A DNA stretch of 64,000 bases from the NCBI GenBank assembly GCA_902609685.1, contig CACLSR010000002.1:186001-250000 (forward strand), read 5' to 3'. This DNA comes from an uncultured Pelagibacteraceae bacterium (GTDB taxonomy: Bacteria > Pseudomonadota > Alphaproteobacteria > Pelagibacterales > Pelagibacteraceae). The notes below the pieces were generated by a model. The model did not search any database. It saw nothing but the letters and a program-made list of their open reading frames with translations, and was not told the DNA's origin. Positions 8,908-17,858 of the stretch are shown one piece after another. The position numbers and the translations under genes were made by a program. The first letter of the stretch is position 1; each line of letters begins with the position of its first letter.

Positions 8908-9817
8908 TAATAAAAGTTTCTTGGTTTAGAATTTTTAATTCTGATTTAATATAAAAAATTTTATCGTTGTTGTTTAGTCTCATGTAATCTTTTTCGGTAG
9001 TCATTACTTTACAATTTAATTTTTTAGACAATGAAATGATATCATCAATCTCTTTTTGTAAGTATTTATAATGATCAGGGAATTCAATTTCTTTAACAAT
9101 ATTTATGTTATTTTTTCTTAACATTGATATAAAAGTCTTATGATTTCCTATACCTGAAAAAACTAAATATTTTTCACTTTTATCAAACTCATTAATATTC
9201 AGTGGAATATATTCTCCTTGATAAATATTTATATTAGGATCTAAGTTGTGAATATATTCTTTAATATTATCAATATTTTCATTATTTCCATTTAAAAAAA
9301 CATTTTTATATTTTTTTAAATTTTTGATATTTTCTCTAAGCGGTCCAGCTGGAATAGTAAAACTATTACCAATCCAATTTTCAATATTAAAACAAACTAT
9401 GTTATAATCATAGTTTATAGAGGGATCTTGTAAACCATCATCAAAAATTGCAAGTTGAAAGTTCTCATTAATTGCCTCCTTAATTGAAGAAGATCTGTCT
9501 TTTGATGTAAACAACTTTCCATGATTGGCTAATATTTTTTGCTCGTCAATTTGATCTGGATAATATTTTTTAATAAAACAAGTCTTGATCTTTTTTTTTA
9601 AAATTTCATTAATCTTCAAGCTTAAAGAAGTTTTACCAGTCCCACCTAAATAAATATTTCCTACACAAATAGTTTTAATTAGTGGATATTTATTTTTTTT
9701 TGTTGTTAAGTCTATGAGTGATTTAATGGTTTTGAGTATTATTGCTACAGGAAAAAATAGATAAGATAAAAAGTTAGGTTTATTATAATCCCAAAATTTG
9801 GGTTTCTTAAATTTCAT
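8876..9817 (-). CDS. lpxK: Tetraacyldisaccharide 4'-kinase
   Basis: Phosphorylates the 4' position of the lipid A disaccharide to form lipid IVA. The P-loop is GGTGKTS at about residues 58-64, preceded by VGNIYLG. A FDDGLQD motif (catalytic Asp region) is present, as is an IPAGPLREN segment. An N-terminal hydrophobic stretch (about residues 16-32) provides membrane attachment. 313 aa is typical. It overlaps waaA upstream by 11 bp and the lpxL-like gene downstream by 32 bp. Confidence 0.95.
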   Translation of the reverse strand: MKFKKPKFWDYNKPNFLSYLFFPVAIILKTIKSLIDLTTKKNKYPLIKTICVGNIYLGGTGKTSLSLKINEILKKKIKTCFIKKYYPDQIDEQKILANHGKLFTSKDRSSSIKEAINENFQLAIFDDGLQDPSINYDYNIVCFNIENWIGNSFTIPAGPLRENIKNLKKYKNVFLNGNNENIDNIKEYIHNLDPNINIYQGEYIPLNINEFDKSEKYLVFSGIGNHKTFISMLRKNNINIVKEIEFPDHYKYLQKEIDDIISLSKKLNCKVMTTEKDYMRLNNNDKIFYIKSELKILNQETFINDISKVYENN

Positions 9818-11051
9818 TATGAATTGATTTATCTAACTCATTTAAGGTTTTTTTGAGTATTCTTGAACCTAGATATTTCATTTTTTTTACTTTTTTCATA
9901 TTTTTTTTAAAAATAACTGAATTTGCACATTTTTTAGGAGAGTTTACTTCAGAGGATATTTTTAGTTGTTTAAGATATTTATATACATCTTTAAAATTGC
10001 TTACACCAGGTCCGTGTAATATTTTCGCTCCAAATCTCGCAGGCTCTAATGGATTTTGGCCCCCTCCTTTTACAATTGATTTTCCCAAAAAAACTGTTGT
10101 TGCAAATTTATAAAATTTTTCTGTTTCTCCAAAAGTGTCTACAATGAAAATATCAATATCTTTCAATTCCACCTTGTTTGAACTTCGAGTGACAACCTTT
10201 AGTCCGAGTTCACTTATTTCAGAAATTATTTGTCCAACTCGATTTATATGCCTTGGTATTATAATTGTAATTATCTTTTTATTTTTTTTATTTAAAAGGA
10301 TATGCGTTCTAGCAGCAAATAGCTCTTCAGATTCATGAGTGCTAGCAGCAATAAATGTTTTGTATTTTTTAAATTGAGAAAAAATTTTTTTATCAGCTTT
10401 TTCAGTTTTAAAATTATCGTTTTCGATAAATTTTAAATTCCCAATAGATTTTATATTCCTCACATTTAATTTATCTAAATAAAAATTTGTCTCTGAGTTT
10501 TGTGAATAAGCTTTATCTATTAAACCAAAAATTGAGTCAGAAAACTCTTTTACTTTTGACCATCGATCAAAAGATTTCTTTGTTATTCTCGCATTTAGTA
10601 GAATTAATTGAATATCTCTTTTTTTTATGGATTTAAACATACTTGGCCAAATTTCAGATTCTAAAAAAATTGCGACATCAGGTTTCCAGTGATCTAAAAA
10701 TTTTTTAGAAAATGATATATGATCTATTGGATAAAATTGATGAATTGTTTTTTTAAATTTTATATTGTCTAATATTTTTGAGGAGCTTAATGTACTTGAT
10801 GTTACTAATATTTTATTAATTTTTTTATCTTTATCATATTTTTTTATTATAGGAATTACACTCAATATTTCACCTACACTGGAACCATGAAACCAAATTA
10901 GTTTTCCACTCCCTCTTTGTTTTGAAATTAAACAAAATTTCTCCTTAAATCTGAATTTATCTTCTTTATTTTTAAAGATCCTTATCAAAATTATAAATGG
11001 AGAAAAAAGCAGTATTATTGAGAGTAAAAATTGATAAACAAAAAAAATCAT
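9807..11051 (-). CDS. waaA: 3-deoxy-D-manno-octulosonic acid (Kdo) transferase
   Basis: Transfers Kdo from CMP-Kdo to lipid IVA. It has one N-terminal membrane anchor (about residues 3-24), then the GT30 motifs WFHGSSVGEILS (with the catalytic Glu), ESEIWPSMF and LLNARIT, and in the C-terminal half KGGGQNPLEPARFG, which binds the nucleotide sugar. 414 aa is normal. It overlaps msbA by one base and lpxK by 11 bp. Longer antisense frames inside this gene (about 9853-10338) are not coding. Confidence 0.95.
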   Translation of the reverse strand: MIFFVYQFLLSIILLFSPFIILIRIFKNKEDKFRFKEKFCLISKQRGSGKLIWFHGSSVGEILSVIPIIKKYDKDKKINKILVTSSTLSSSKILDNIKFKKTIHQFYPIDHISFSKKFLDHWKPDVAIFLESEIWPSMFKSIKKRDIQLILLNARITKKSFDRWSKVKEFSDSIFGLIDKAYSQNSETNFYLDKLNVRNIKSIGNLKFIENDNFKTEKADKKIFSQFKKYKTFIAASTHESEELFAARTHILLNKKNKKIITIIIPRHINRVGQIISEISELGLKVVTRSSNKVELKDIDIFIVDTFGETEKFYKFATTVFLGKSIVKGGGQNPLEPARFGAKILHGPGVSNFKDVYKYLKQLKISSEVNSPKKCANSVIFKKNMKKVKKMKYLGSRILKKTLNELDKSIHNEI

Positions 11052-12787
11052 TACCTCTGAAATTGTTTGTCATGAAAATTTTTATAAGTCTTTGAATTAA
11101 TCAACAAATATTCATGTTTACCACTATCAATAATTTCGCCAGAGTCTATAACGTATATCTTGTTTGAGCTTAAGATAGTTGAAAGTCTATGAGCTATAAC
11201 AATAGTAGTTTTATCTTTTGTTAAAATTTTTAATGCATCTTGAATTTTTGTTTCAGTTTCAGAATCTAATGAGGATGTCGCTTCATCTAAAAGAATTATT
11301 GAACTTTTTTTCAACATTGCCCTTGCTATTGAAATTCTTTGTTTCTCTCCACCAGATAGTCTAACTCCATCTTCACCAATTAATGTCTCATACTTTTCTG
11401 GTAAATTATTGATAAATTCATCACAATATGATAGTTTAGCCGCATTTAAAACTTCTTCATCACTTGCATCTAAATTAGCATATTTAATATTGTTTTTAAT
11501 TGTGTCATCAAACAGAGTTGTCTCTTGACTAACAAGTGAAATATTTTTTCTTAAAGAATGTAAAGTAACACTATAGATAGATTGGTCATCTACAGAAATA
11601 TCACCAGACTTGCAATCATAAAACCTGGGGATTAAACTTAAGATAGTTGACTTACCAGAACCACTATGACCAACCAATGAAGTCATTTTCCCTCCTTCAA
11701 ATTCTAAATTTATATTTTTTAGAACTTCGCCATCTGAATTTTTATAGCTGAATATTACATTCTCAAATTTTATATTTGCCTTACTTATATTAATTTCTTT
11801 GGCATTTTCCTGATTTTTTATTAATTGTTTAGTATCGATTACAGCTAAAATTCTTGACGCAGCTGATAAACCTTGATTAACCGCAACGTTTAATGTCGAT
11901 AAAGATCTGACGGGCTGATAAGCTAGCATCATTGCAGCCAGAAATGAAAAAAAATTATTTACACTTATTTCTCCTAAGGCGATTAATTTTCCTGAATAAA
12001 AAATCAGAATTGCGATCATTATACCAGTTAGAATCTCCATAATTGGTGAAATTCTAACTAGCACATGTGCAATTTTCTTATTTTTTTCATTTAACTGACT
12101 TAAATACTCGTCTGCTCTATTAGTTTCATATTTTTCCTTTTGAAAAATTTTTGTTAACCGATGATTTCTAAATAAATCAACTAAATATTTTGTTAAAAAA
12201 CTGGATTTTTCCTGAGCTTGAGTTGTAACCTTACCCATTCTTTTACCAAATGATCTCGCGGCTGTACTTGCAATTGGTATTAAAACAATTGCAATTAGTG
12301 AAAGTTTCCAATTTTGAAAAAACATTACACCTAGTAGACCGATTAGTGTTAAGCTATCTTTAAAAAGATTTAGAATCCCATGACTAAGAAGGCTTGTAAT
12401 ATGCATAACATCATAGGTAAGATTTGATATAAATTTTCCTGTATGTTTATCATCAATGGACTGAGTATCTGCACTTATCAGCGTATTTAACATATCAAAT
12501 TGAAGTTTCTTTTTTACGTCTTCTCCAACATTAATCATAATTACCTTGGCTATGTAAAGGGAAACACCCTTGGTCGAAAAAGCAATAATAATTAAAAATG
12601 GAATAATTATTAACAGTGATTGATCTTTTTGAATAAAGATTTTTTCGATTGCTGGGTCTAGTAACCAGGCAATTGAGGAAGTGCTAGCAGCAACTAACAA
12701 TGAAAAAAAAACTGCCAATGCAATTTTTTTGATGAATTTTCTTGTGTAATCATTAAAAAGCCTTTTTAATGTAGTCGTCTTATTCAT
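11051..12787 (-). CDS. msbA: ABC transporter, MsbA-like lipid A exporter (fused permease and ATPase)
   Basis: A half-transporter with an N-terminal six-helix permease (about residues 15-315) and a C-terminal ATPase. Walker A GHSGSGKST lies near residue 370, the signature is LSGGEKQRISIARAM, Walker B is IILLDEATSSLD, and the switch His lies in VIAHRLST. 578 aa fits MsbA. Its position directly upstream of waaA-lpxK-lpxL supports flipping of lipid A-core across the inner membrane. By sequence alone a broader lipid or drug export role is possible. It overlaps ubiA by one base. Confidence 0.88.
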   Translation of the reverse strand: MNKTTTLKRLFNDYTRKFIKKIALAVFFSLLVAASTSSIAWLLDPAIEKIFIQKDQSLLIIIPFLIIIAFSTKGVSLYIAKVIMINVGEDVKKKLQFDMLNTLISADTQSIDDKHTGKFISNLTYDVMHITSLLSHGILNLFKDSLTLIGLLGVMFFQNWKLSLIAIVLIPIASTAARSFGKRMGKVTTQAQEKSSFLTKYLVDLFRNHRLTKIFQKEKYETNRADEYLSQLNEKNKKIAHVLVRISPIMEILTGIMIAILIFYSGKLIALGEISVNNFFSFLAAMMLAYQPVRSLSTLNVAVNQGLSAASRILAVIDTKQLIKNQENAKEINISKANIKFENVIFSYKNSDGEVLKNINLEFEGGKMTSLVGHSGSGKSTILSLIPRFYDCKSGDISVDDQSIYSVTLHSLRKNISLVSQETTLFDDTIKNNIKYANLDASDEEVLNAAKLSYCDEFINNLPEKYETLIGEDGVRLSGGEKQRISIARAMLKKSSIILLDEATSSLDSETETKIQDALKILTKDKTTIVIAHRLSTILSSNKIYVIDSGEIIDSGKHEYLLINSKTYKNFHDKQFQR

Positions 12788-13653
12788 TATGAAATTTTTC
12801 CTATAAAAATATTAATTAAAACCAAAAGACCAAAAAAATTATTACTTTTGAAAATTTTTAAACATATAAATGGATTTTTTAAATCAAAAGTTTTTATTTG
12901 ATATAAAAATAAATGTATAAATGGAATTAATAAAAATAAAAAATAATATAAACTAAAATTCATTAAATAACCGCCTGTTAAAAGAGAGATTAATAAAAAA
13001 GAGTAACATATTATCAAAAATATTTTTGCTGTTCCTTTAAACTTAATAGATGTTGATTTTAGTCCTATTATTTCATCATCTTTGATATCTTGATATCCAT
13101 AAATTGTGTCGTATCCTAGTGTCCAAAATATGGCTCCAATATAAAAAATTATTGGTATAAGATTTATATTTCCAGAAATTGACGTCCAGGCAAGTATTAA
13201 TCCGTAATTAAACGTCACTCCTAAAAAAAGTTGTGGCCAATAAGTATACCTTTTCATCAATGGATACGTAAAAGCTAATGGCATTGAGGCTAGTGCTAAT
13301 AAAATTGTAAAAAGGTTAAAGTTAATTAAAACAATAAATGCTAATAAGCATAGTATAGCTGCATAAAATAAACTCAATTTTACAGAAATTTTTCCTGATG
13401 CAATGGGCCTGTCCTTTGTCCTAACAACTAGTTTATCAAATTTTCTATCCAATACATCATTAACAATACACCCCGCAGATCTCATCAATACTGCGCCGAG
13501 AAAAAATAAAATTAGGTAGAAAAAATAAATATTTATATTTTCTGAGAAATCATAAACCAGTGTTAAACCCCATATACAAGGCCAAAACAGTAACATGTAA
13601 CCGATTGGTTTTTTAAGTCTAGTAAGTTCTATAAATAACTTTAACTGGTTCAT
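12787..13653 (-). CDS. ubiA: 4-hydroxybenzoate polyprenyltransferase
   Basis: Attaches the polyprenyl tail to 4-hydroxybenzoate in ubiquinone synthesis, an inner-membrane reaction. Eight or nine hydrophobic segments alternate with two Asp-rich loops: NDVLDRKFD at residues 65-73 with VRTKDRPIASG following, and YGYQDIKDDE further on, which bind Mg-polyprenyl diphosphate. 288 aa is standard. It leads the minus-strand group ubiA-msbA-waaA-lpxK-lpxL; the start lies 52 bp from the divergent DUF2721 gene. Confidence 0.94.
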   Translation of the reverse strand: MNQLKLFIELTRLKKPIGYMLLFWPCIWGLTLVYDFSENINIYFFYLILFFLGAVLMRSAGCIVNDVLDRKFDKLVVRTKDRPIASGKISVKLSLFYAAILCLLAFIVLINFNLFTILLALASMPLAFTYPLMKRYTYWPQLFLGVTFNYGLILAWTSISGNINLIPIIFYIGAIFWTLGYDTIYGYQDIKDDEIIGLKSTSIKFKGTAKIFLIICYSFLLISLLTGGYLMNFSLYYFLFLLIPFIHLFLYQIKTFDLKNPFICLKIFKSNNFFGLLVLINIFIGKIS

Positions 13654-13705
13654 AAAATTTTACTTGTAAATAACAAAGCCAAGATTGATAATCAAATTGA
13701 TTCGT

Positions 13706-14113
13706 ATGAATATAGATTACACTGTTACCGCGTTAATGTTTCCTGCAATTCCACTGATAATGGGAGTGTATTCTAATAGGTTTCATACTTTGAGTTCTTT
13801 GATAAGGAAAATACATGATGAGTACGTATTTGAAAAACACACCCCACCCGAATGGAAAGACCAATTGATAAATTTAGAGAAAAGAATTGGTGTTTTGAAA
13901 TTAAGTATTTTATTTGCTGCTTTTGGATTTTTATTCAATATGCTAACTGTTTTCGGTCTTTATTTACAAGAACTTTTTATTGCAAGAATAATTTTTGGAT
14001 CTTGTTGTTTATCGATGATGATCTCAATCATATTTTTTATAATTGAAATTCAGATCTCAACTAAAGCGCTTCGACTTCACCTGTCCGATATGGATATTCA
14101 ATTTAAGGAATAA
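13706..14113 (+). CDS. DUF2721 membrane protein
   Basis: A 135-residue protein with an N-terminal hydrophobic segment, a soluble middle and two adjacent transmembrane segments (about residues 67-92 and 96-118). The pattern PAIPLIMGVYSNRF followed by LIRKIHDEY resembles the DUF2721 family, whose role is unknown. An in-frame TTG at 13685 would add seven residues; the ATG at 13706 is preferred because the family alignment starts near it. Its 3' end overlaps convergent qor by 11 bp. Confidence 0.72.
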   Translation: MNIDYTVTALMFPAIPLIMGVYSNRFHTLSSLIRKIHDEYVFEKHTPPEWKDQLINLEKRIGVLKLSILFAAFGFLFNMLTVFGLYLQELFIARIIFGSCCLSMMISIIFFIIEIQISTKALRLHLSDMDIQFKE

Positions 14114-15074
14114 TTACCGCTGGACCGATTAACAATCTAGCCTCTAAATCCTTGTGAGCTTGAGTAGCATCTTTCAAAGAATATTTTTTTGAAATTTCTA
14201 CTTTAAACTTATTAGCCAAAAGGGCATCAAAAACTTTTTTTGCTGACTCAACTAACTCTTCTCTTTTGATTGTATAATGTGCAATTGATGGTCGAGTAAA
14301 AAATAACCCTTTAGCATTAATATCTTTTTTTACATCAATAGTATCAACGTAACCAGATGCATTACCAAATGCTACCATCATTCCTCTAACTTTTAATGTT
14401 TCAATTGAACCTTTAAATGTTTTTATCCCGACACCATCATAAACAACATCAATACCATTTTTGCCAACAATTTTTTCAACTTCTTCTGAGAAATTTTTTT
14501 CAGAATAATTAATTACATGATGACAACCATTTTTTTTGGCAATTTCCTCTTTAGCTTTTGAACCAACTGTTCCAATTACTTCTGCACCTAGAGAATTAGC
14601 CCAAGGACATAAGATTTGACCAAGAGCTCCAGCTGCAGCATGATAAAGCACTTTATCACCTTTTTTTAATGGATAGGCTCTATGTAATAGATATTCTGCA
14701 GTGATACCCTTTAGAGTTATACAAGATGCCACCTCATCAGAAATTCCGTCTGGAACAGAAATTAATTTTTCTTCAGGCATAATTTGTTTTTCTGAATATG
14801 CGCCAATCGGCATTGATGCATGAGTAACTCTATCACCAACTTTAAATAATTTTACTTCAGATCCTATTTCCTCAATAACGCCACTAGCTTCAAGGCCAAT
14901 ACCACTTGGTAATGGAATAGGGTAGAGACCTGTTCTGTGATAAACATCTATAAAATTAAGACCTATTGATTTGTTTTTAATTAAGACTTCTTTTGGACCC
15001 GGTTTTCCAATGTCCATATCTTTGATAACCAAAACCTCAGGTCCACCAAATTTCTCTATTTGTATCGATTTCAT
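14103..15074 (-). CDS. qor: NADPH:quinone oxidoreductase, zinc-free MDR family
   Basis: A medium-chain dehydrogenase/reductase of the quinone oxidoreductase class, predicted to reduce quinones with NADPH in the cytoplasm. The N-terminal GroES-like domain contains GLNFIDVYHRTGLYP and GLEASGVIEEIG. The Rossmann domain carries YHAAAGALGQILCPWA, an AAxGxxG nucleotide motif near residue 148, and VYDGVG. No catalytic zinc ligands are visible, as expected for Qor. 323 aa is typical. It lies 3 bp downstream of the pirin gene in a redox-themed trio with doxX. Confidence 0.9.
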   Translation of the reverse strand: MKSIQIEKFGGPEVLVIKDMDIGKPGPKEVLIKNKSIGLNFIDVYHRTGLYPIPLPSGIGLEASGVIEEIGSEVKLFKVGDRVTHASMPIGAYSEKQIMPEEKLISVPDGISDEVASCITLKGITAEYLLHRAYPLKKGDKVLYHAAAGALGQILCPWANSLGAEVIGTVGSKAKEEIAKKNGCHHVINYSEKNFSEEVEKIVGKNGIDVVYDGVGIKTFKGSIETLKVRGMMVAFGNASGYVDTIDVKKDINAKGLFFTRPSIAHYTIKREELVESAKKVFDALLANKFKVEISKKYSLKDATQAHKDLEARLLIGPAVIIP

Positions 15075-15077
15075 TTT

Positions 15078-15914
15078 TTATTTTACAAACGTGCCGTTAT
15101 GATAATCTTGAACGGCCTGTAATATCTCTGCTTTAGTATTCATTACAAAAGGACCACCTCTTGCAATTTCCTCATTTATTGGTTTTCCAGAAATAACTAA
15201 AAATTTAGCCTTCGACAAAGCTTTCACTTTTAAATTTTCACCCCTTGTAAGTAATATCAAGGTGCTATCTTTAACATTTATATGTTTTTGCTCACCAATC
15301 TTTATTTCGCCATCAATTAAATAAACAAAACTATTGTGTGTAGATGGGATAAGATAATTAAAATTCTTATCTTTATTTAGTTCGACATCAAAATAAACTG
15401 GCTCAACATTGTGACCTTTGATTGGACCTTCTGCCTTTTCAAACTTACCAGCTATAACTTTTACTTTTTTATCACTATCTTTATGTACACTCATTTTATC
15501 TGCATCAATATAAATATACTCAGGTTTGCTCATTTTTAATTTTGCTGGCATGTTGATCCATAGCTGAAATCCATGAAGCTTCCCTTCTTTCATTGCAGGC
15601 ATCTCTGAGTGGATAATACCACTTCCAGTTTTCATCCATTGGACATCACCAGCAGTCATTTTACCTTCACCGCCTGTACTATCTTTATGTTCAAAATCAC
15701 CAGCAAGCATGTAAGTCACTGTTTCAATTCCTCTGTGGGGGTGTGGGGGAAAACCAGCCACATAATCATCACTATTTTCAGAGCCAAATTCGTCTAGCAT
15801 CAAAAAAGGATCAAAGTAATTGGGCTCAACTCCAATACTTCTTTTTAATTTTACTCCAGCTCCATCTGAAGCTGGGATCGGATCAATGATTTGTTTTACT
15901 TCAATATTTTTCAT
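15078..15914 (-). CDS. Pirin family protein
   Basis: A bicupin of the pirin family. The N-terminal cupin carries FDPFLMLDEFGSE, then PPHPHRGIETVTYMLAG and TGSGIIHSEMP, which supply the metal-binding His residues (HPHRG, HSE). The C-terminal cupin ends in KPINEEIARGGPFVMNT, a classic pirin ending. Relatives show quercetinase activity or act as redox-sensing binding proteins, so the substrate is uncertain. 278 aa is usual. It lies between doxX and qor on the same strand with short gaps. Confidence 0.92.
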   Translation of the reverse strand: MKNIEVKQIIDPIPASDGAGVKLKRSIGVEPNYFDPFLMLDEFGSENSDDYVAGFPPHPHRGIETVTYMLAGDFEHKDSTGGEGKMTAGDVQWMKTGSGIIHSEMPAMKEGKLHGFQLWINMPAKLKMSKPEYIYIDADKMSVHKDSDKKVKVIAGKFEKAEGPIKGHNVEPVYFDVELNKDKNFNYLIPSTHNSFVYLIDGEIKIGEQKHINVKDSTLILLTRGENLKVKALSKAKFLVISGKPINEEIARGGPFVMNTKAEILQAVQDYHNGTFVK

Positions 15915-15950
15915 CCGCTTTAATTAACGAATTAATTATTAATTTCAACA

Positions 15951-16319
15951 TCACTTTTTATCTAAACAAAAACCTTTTGCACCATTAACTACCAAAAATA
16001 AAAAACCACCAGCTAAAGCAATATTTTTTAGAAAAGCAGTTAGCTGTACCTGATCAGCAAAATCATTGTGAAAAATAATAGCTGTTGCAAAACAAAATAA
16101 GCTTAAAGCTGCTGCAGCAATTCTAGTTTGATAGCCGATTACAATTAGAATGGGTCCAATTATTTCAAGAGCAATTGCAGGTATAATTAAAACACTAGGC
16201 AAACCAAAACTTTCCATCCAACCTATAGTTCCCTCATAATTATTGATTTTAAAAATTCCATTCAAAAAAAATAATGCAGATATTAAAACTCTTCCAAATA
16301 AATCTAGTGCTTTAATCAT
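15951..16319 (-). CDS. DoxX family membrane protein
   Basis: A 122-residue protein with four predicted transmembrane segments. The N-terminal LFGRVLISALFFLNGIFKI, the central IPAIALEIIGPILIVIGYQTR and the C-terminal FLKNIALAGGFLFLV are typical of DoxX/YqjF-like proteins. Their biochemical role is poorly defined; redox or stress association is common. It is the first gene of the doxX-pirin-qor group, downstream of a roughly 97-bp intergenic region. Confidence 0.85.
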   Translation of the reverse strand: MIKALDLFGRVLISALFFLNGIFKINNYEGTIGWMESFGLPSVLIIPAIALEIIGPILIVIGYQTRIAAAALSLFCFATAIIFHNDFADQVQLTAFLKNIALAGGFLFLVVNGAKGFCLDKK

Positions 16320-16340
16320 GTTAAATAAATCTTAGTGAAT

Positions 16341-16363
16341 ACAATGGCGGATTGTAACATTGT
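16341..16363. promoter_or_regulatory. Inverted repeat upstream of doxX
   Basis: In the 97-bp gap between the doxX start and the dehalogenase-like gene, ACAATG (16341-16346) is mirrored by CATTGT (16358-16363) with an 11-bp spacer. It sits 22-44 bp ahead of the doxX ATG, where an operator or part of a promoter could be. The arms are short and could occur by chance in AT-rich DNA. The rest of the gap holds an A-run and nothing else recognised. Confidence 0.25.
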
Positions 16364-16416
16364 TTGCAAGCACAAAAAAAAATATTTTGTCACCTTTGAT
16401 CTTTATTTTAAAAATA

Positions 16417-17079
16417 TTAAACTAATTGAATTATTTTGTTAAGATCTGTAATTTGATATTTTGGTCTAAAATCTAAATTATCAAAAATGTTATTATTTCT
16501 ATTTACCCAAATAGATTGGTAACCATAATTTCCACCACCAGAAACATCCCAAGTGTTAGCACTTAAAAATGCAACTTCACTTTTATTAATATTATATTTT
16601 TTTATAGGCATATCATAAACTCTAGAACTTGGTTTATATACGCCAACTTGTTCTATAGAAAATATATCATCAAATAAGTTCTCCAAATGATTACTTTTAA
16701 CTAATTCGTCCAGTAGTGATGGAGTACCATTAGATAAAATAGCTAATTTAAATTTTTTCTCTTTTAGAGTTTTTAAAGTTTCTGGAACTTCTTTATAGGG
16801 TGATAAAATTTTATATAAATTAAGTAATTCATTTCTCATTGAAGGATCAATATTAAAAACTTTTATTGATTTATCTAAACTATCTTCTGTAACTTGCCAA
16901 AAATCTTTGTGTCGATCCATTAAACTTCTAAGCCAAGTATATTCTAATTGAGTGGTTCTCCAAAAATTTGCAAATCCCTCCCATTTATCTCCAATTTTAT
17001 CTTTACATTTTTCTGCAGCTGAATTGACATCAAACAATGTTCCATATGCATCAAAAATTATTGCTTTAACATTTTCCAT
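16417..17079 (-). CDS. HAD hydrolase, haloacid dehalogenase type II-like
   Basis: A HAD-superfamily enzyme closest in pattern to L-2-haloacid dehalogenases: nucleophile Asp in IFDAYGTLFDV (residue 10), the type II cap segment FWRTTQLEYTWLRSLM, LSNGTPSLL (motif II Ser), a Lys in YKPSSRVYD (motif III), and FLSANTWDVSGGGNYGYQ (motif IV, in place of the usual acidic GD). It hydrolyses 2-haloacids or a related substrate; the actual substrate is unknown. 220 aa is the normal length. It is divergent from rsmE with a 17-bp gap. Confidence 0.85.
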   Translation of the reverse strand: MENVKAIIFDAYGTLFDVNSAAEKCKDKIGDKWEGFANFWRTTQLEYTWLRSLMDRHKDFWQVTEDSLDKSIKVFNIDPSMRNELLNLYKILSPYKEVPETLKTLKEKKFKLAILSNGTPSLLDELVKSNHLENLFDDIFSIEQVGVYKPSSRVYDMPIKKYNINKSEVAFLSANTWDVSGGGNYGYQSIWVNRNNNIFDNLDFRPKYQITDLNKIIQLV

Positions 17080-17096
17080 AAACTAACTTAACACAA

Positions 17097-17798
17097 ATGA
17101 GCAATATTAGATTATTTTTCTCGAGAACATTATCTACAGATATGACCGATATATTAGATAAGTCCCAATCACATTATTTGACTAAAGTTATGCGAATTAA
17201 AGAAAGTGAAGTTTTTTCAATATTCAATCAAAATGGAGAATGGGAAGCAAAAATTTTAAAAATATCAAAAGGTAATGTTGAATTTAAAACAATTAAACAA
17301 TTAAGAAAAAAAGAAAGTTCAAAAGAATTATGGCTAGCATTCTCACCGATTAAATCAAACTATCAAAATTTTATGATTCAAAAAGCAACTGAACTAGGAG
17401 TAACTAAATTCTTACCAATTATTTTTGACAGAACTGTTGTGAGAAAAATTAATAATGAGCGTTTAAAAAAAATAGTTATTGAAGCAAGTGAACAATCTAA
17501 TCGACTAAATGTTCCTGAAATTGAGAAAGCTCAAAATTTGAAAAAATTTTTAAACTCAAATTCAATAAACTTAATTTTTACTGATTTAAATTCTAATAAT
17601 AAAAAAATTGAAATAACAAAGTTTTCAAATAAACCAATTTGCATCATTATAGGCCCTGAGGGAGATTTTTCAGAACACGAAAGGCAGGAGATTCTCACTT
17701 TTAAAGGAGTACAGGCACTAAAAATTAATGATAATATTTTAAGATCAGAAACCGCGGTGATATCTGCGATTTCGATCATAAATTATGTGATTAATTGA
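17097..17798 (+). CDS. rsmE: 16S rRNA (uracil-1498-N3)-methyltransferase
   Basis: Methylates N3 of U1498 in 16S rRNA. It is a SPOUT-fold enzyme: an N-terminal PUA-like domain with SHYLTKVMRIKESE, then the knot region IGPEGDFSEHERQEI and LNDNILRSETAVISA-like C-terminal motif (here INDNILRSETAVISA), where SAM binds. 233 aa is typical. About 60 bp separate its stop from coxB, probably containing the cox operon promoter. Confidence 0.93.
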   Translation: MSNIRLFFSRTLSTDMTDILDKSQSHYLTKVMRIKESEVFSIFNQNGEWEAKILKISKGNVEFKTIKQLRKKESSKELWLAFSPIKSNYQNFMIQKATELGVTKFLPIIFDRTVVRKINNERLKKIVIEASEQSNRLNVPEIEKAQNLKKFLNSNSINLIFTDLNSNNKKIEITKFSNKPICIIIGPEGDFSEHERQEILTFKGVQALKINDNILRSETAVISAISIINYVIN

Positions 17799-17858
17799 TA
17801 AATTGTCGCGAAAACTAAAGTGTAATTTTTACAAAAGGGCTTTATATAGCTAGTAAAA

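Noticed and set aside
9853-10338. Open frames of 67-86 codons on the strand opposite waaA
   Set aside because: They lie wholly inside a well-supported gene, have no family match and arise from codon bias on the other strand.
17799-17858. Specific promoter boxes for the cox operon
   Set aside because: Several AT-rich hexamers fit loosely at different spacings; none stands out, so no site was assigned.
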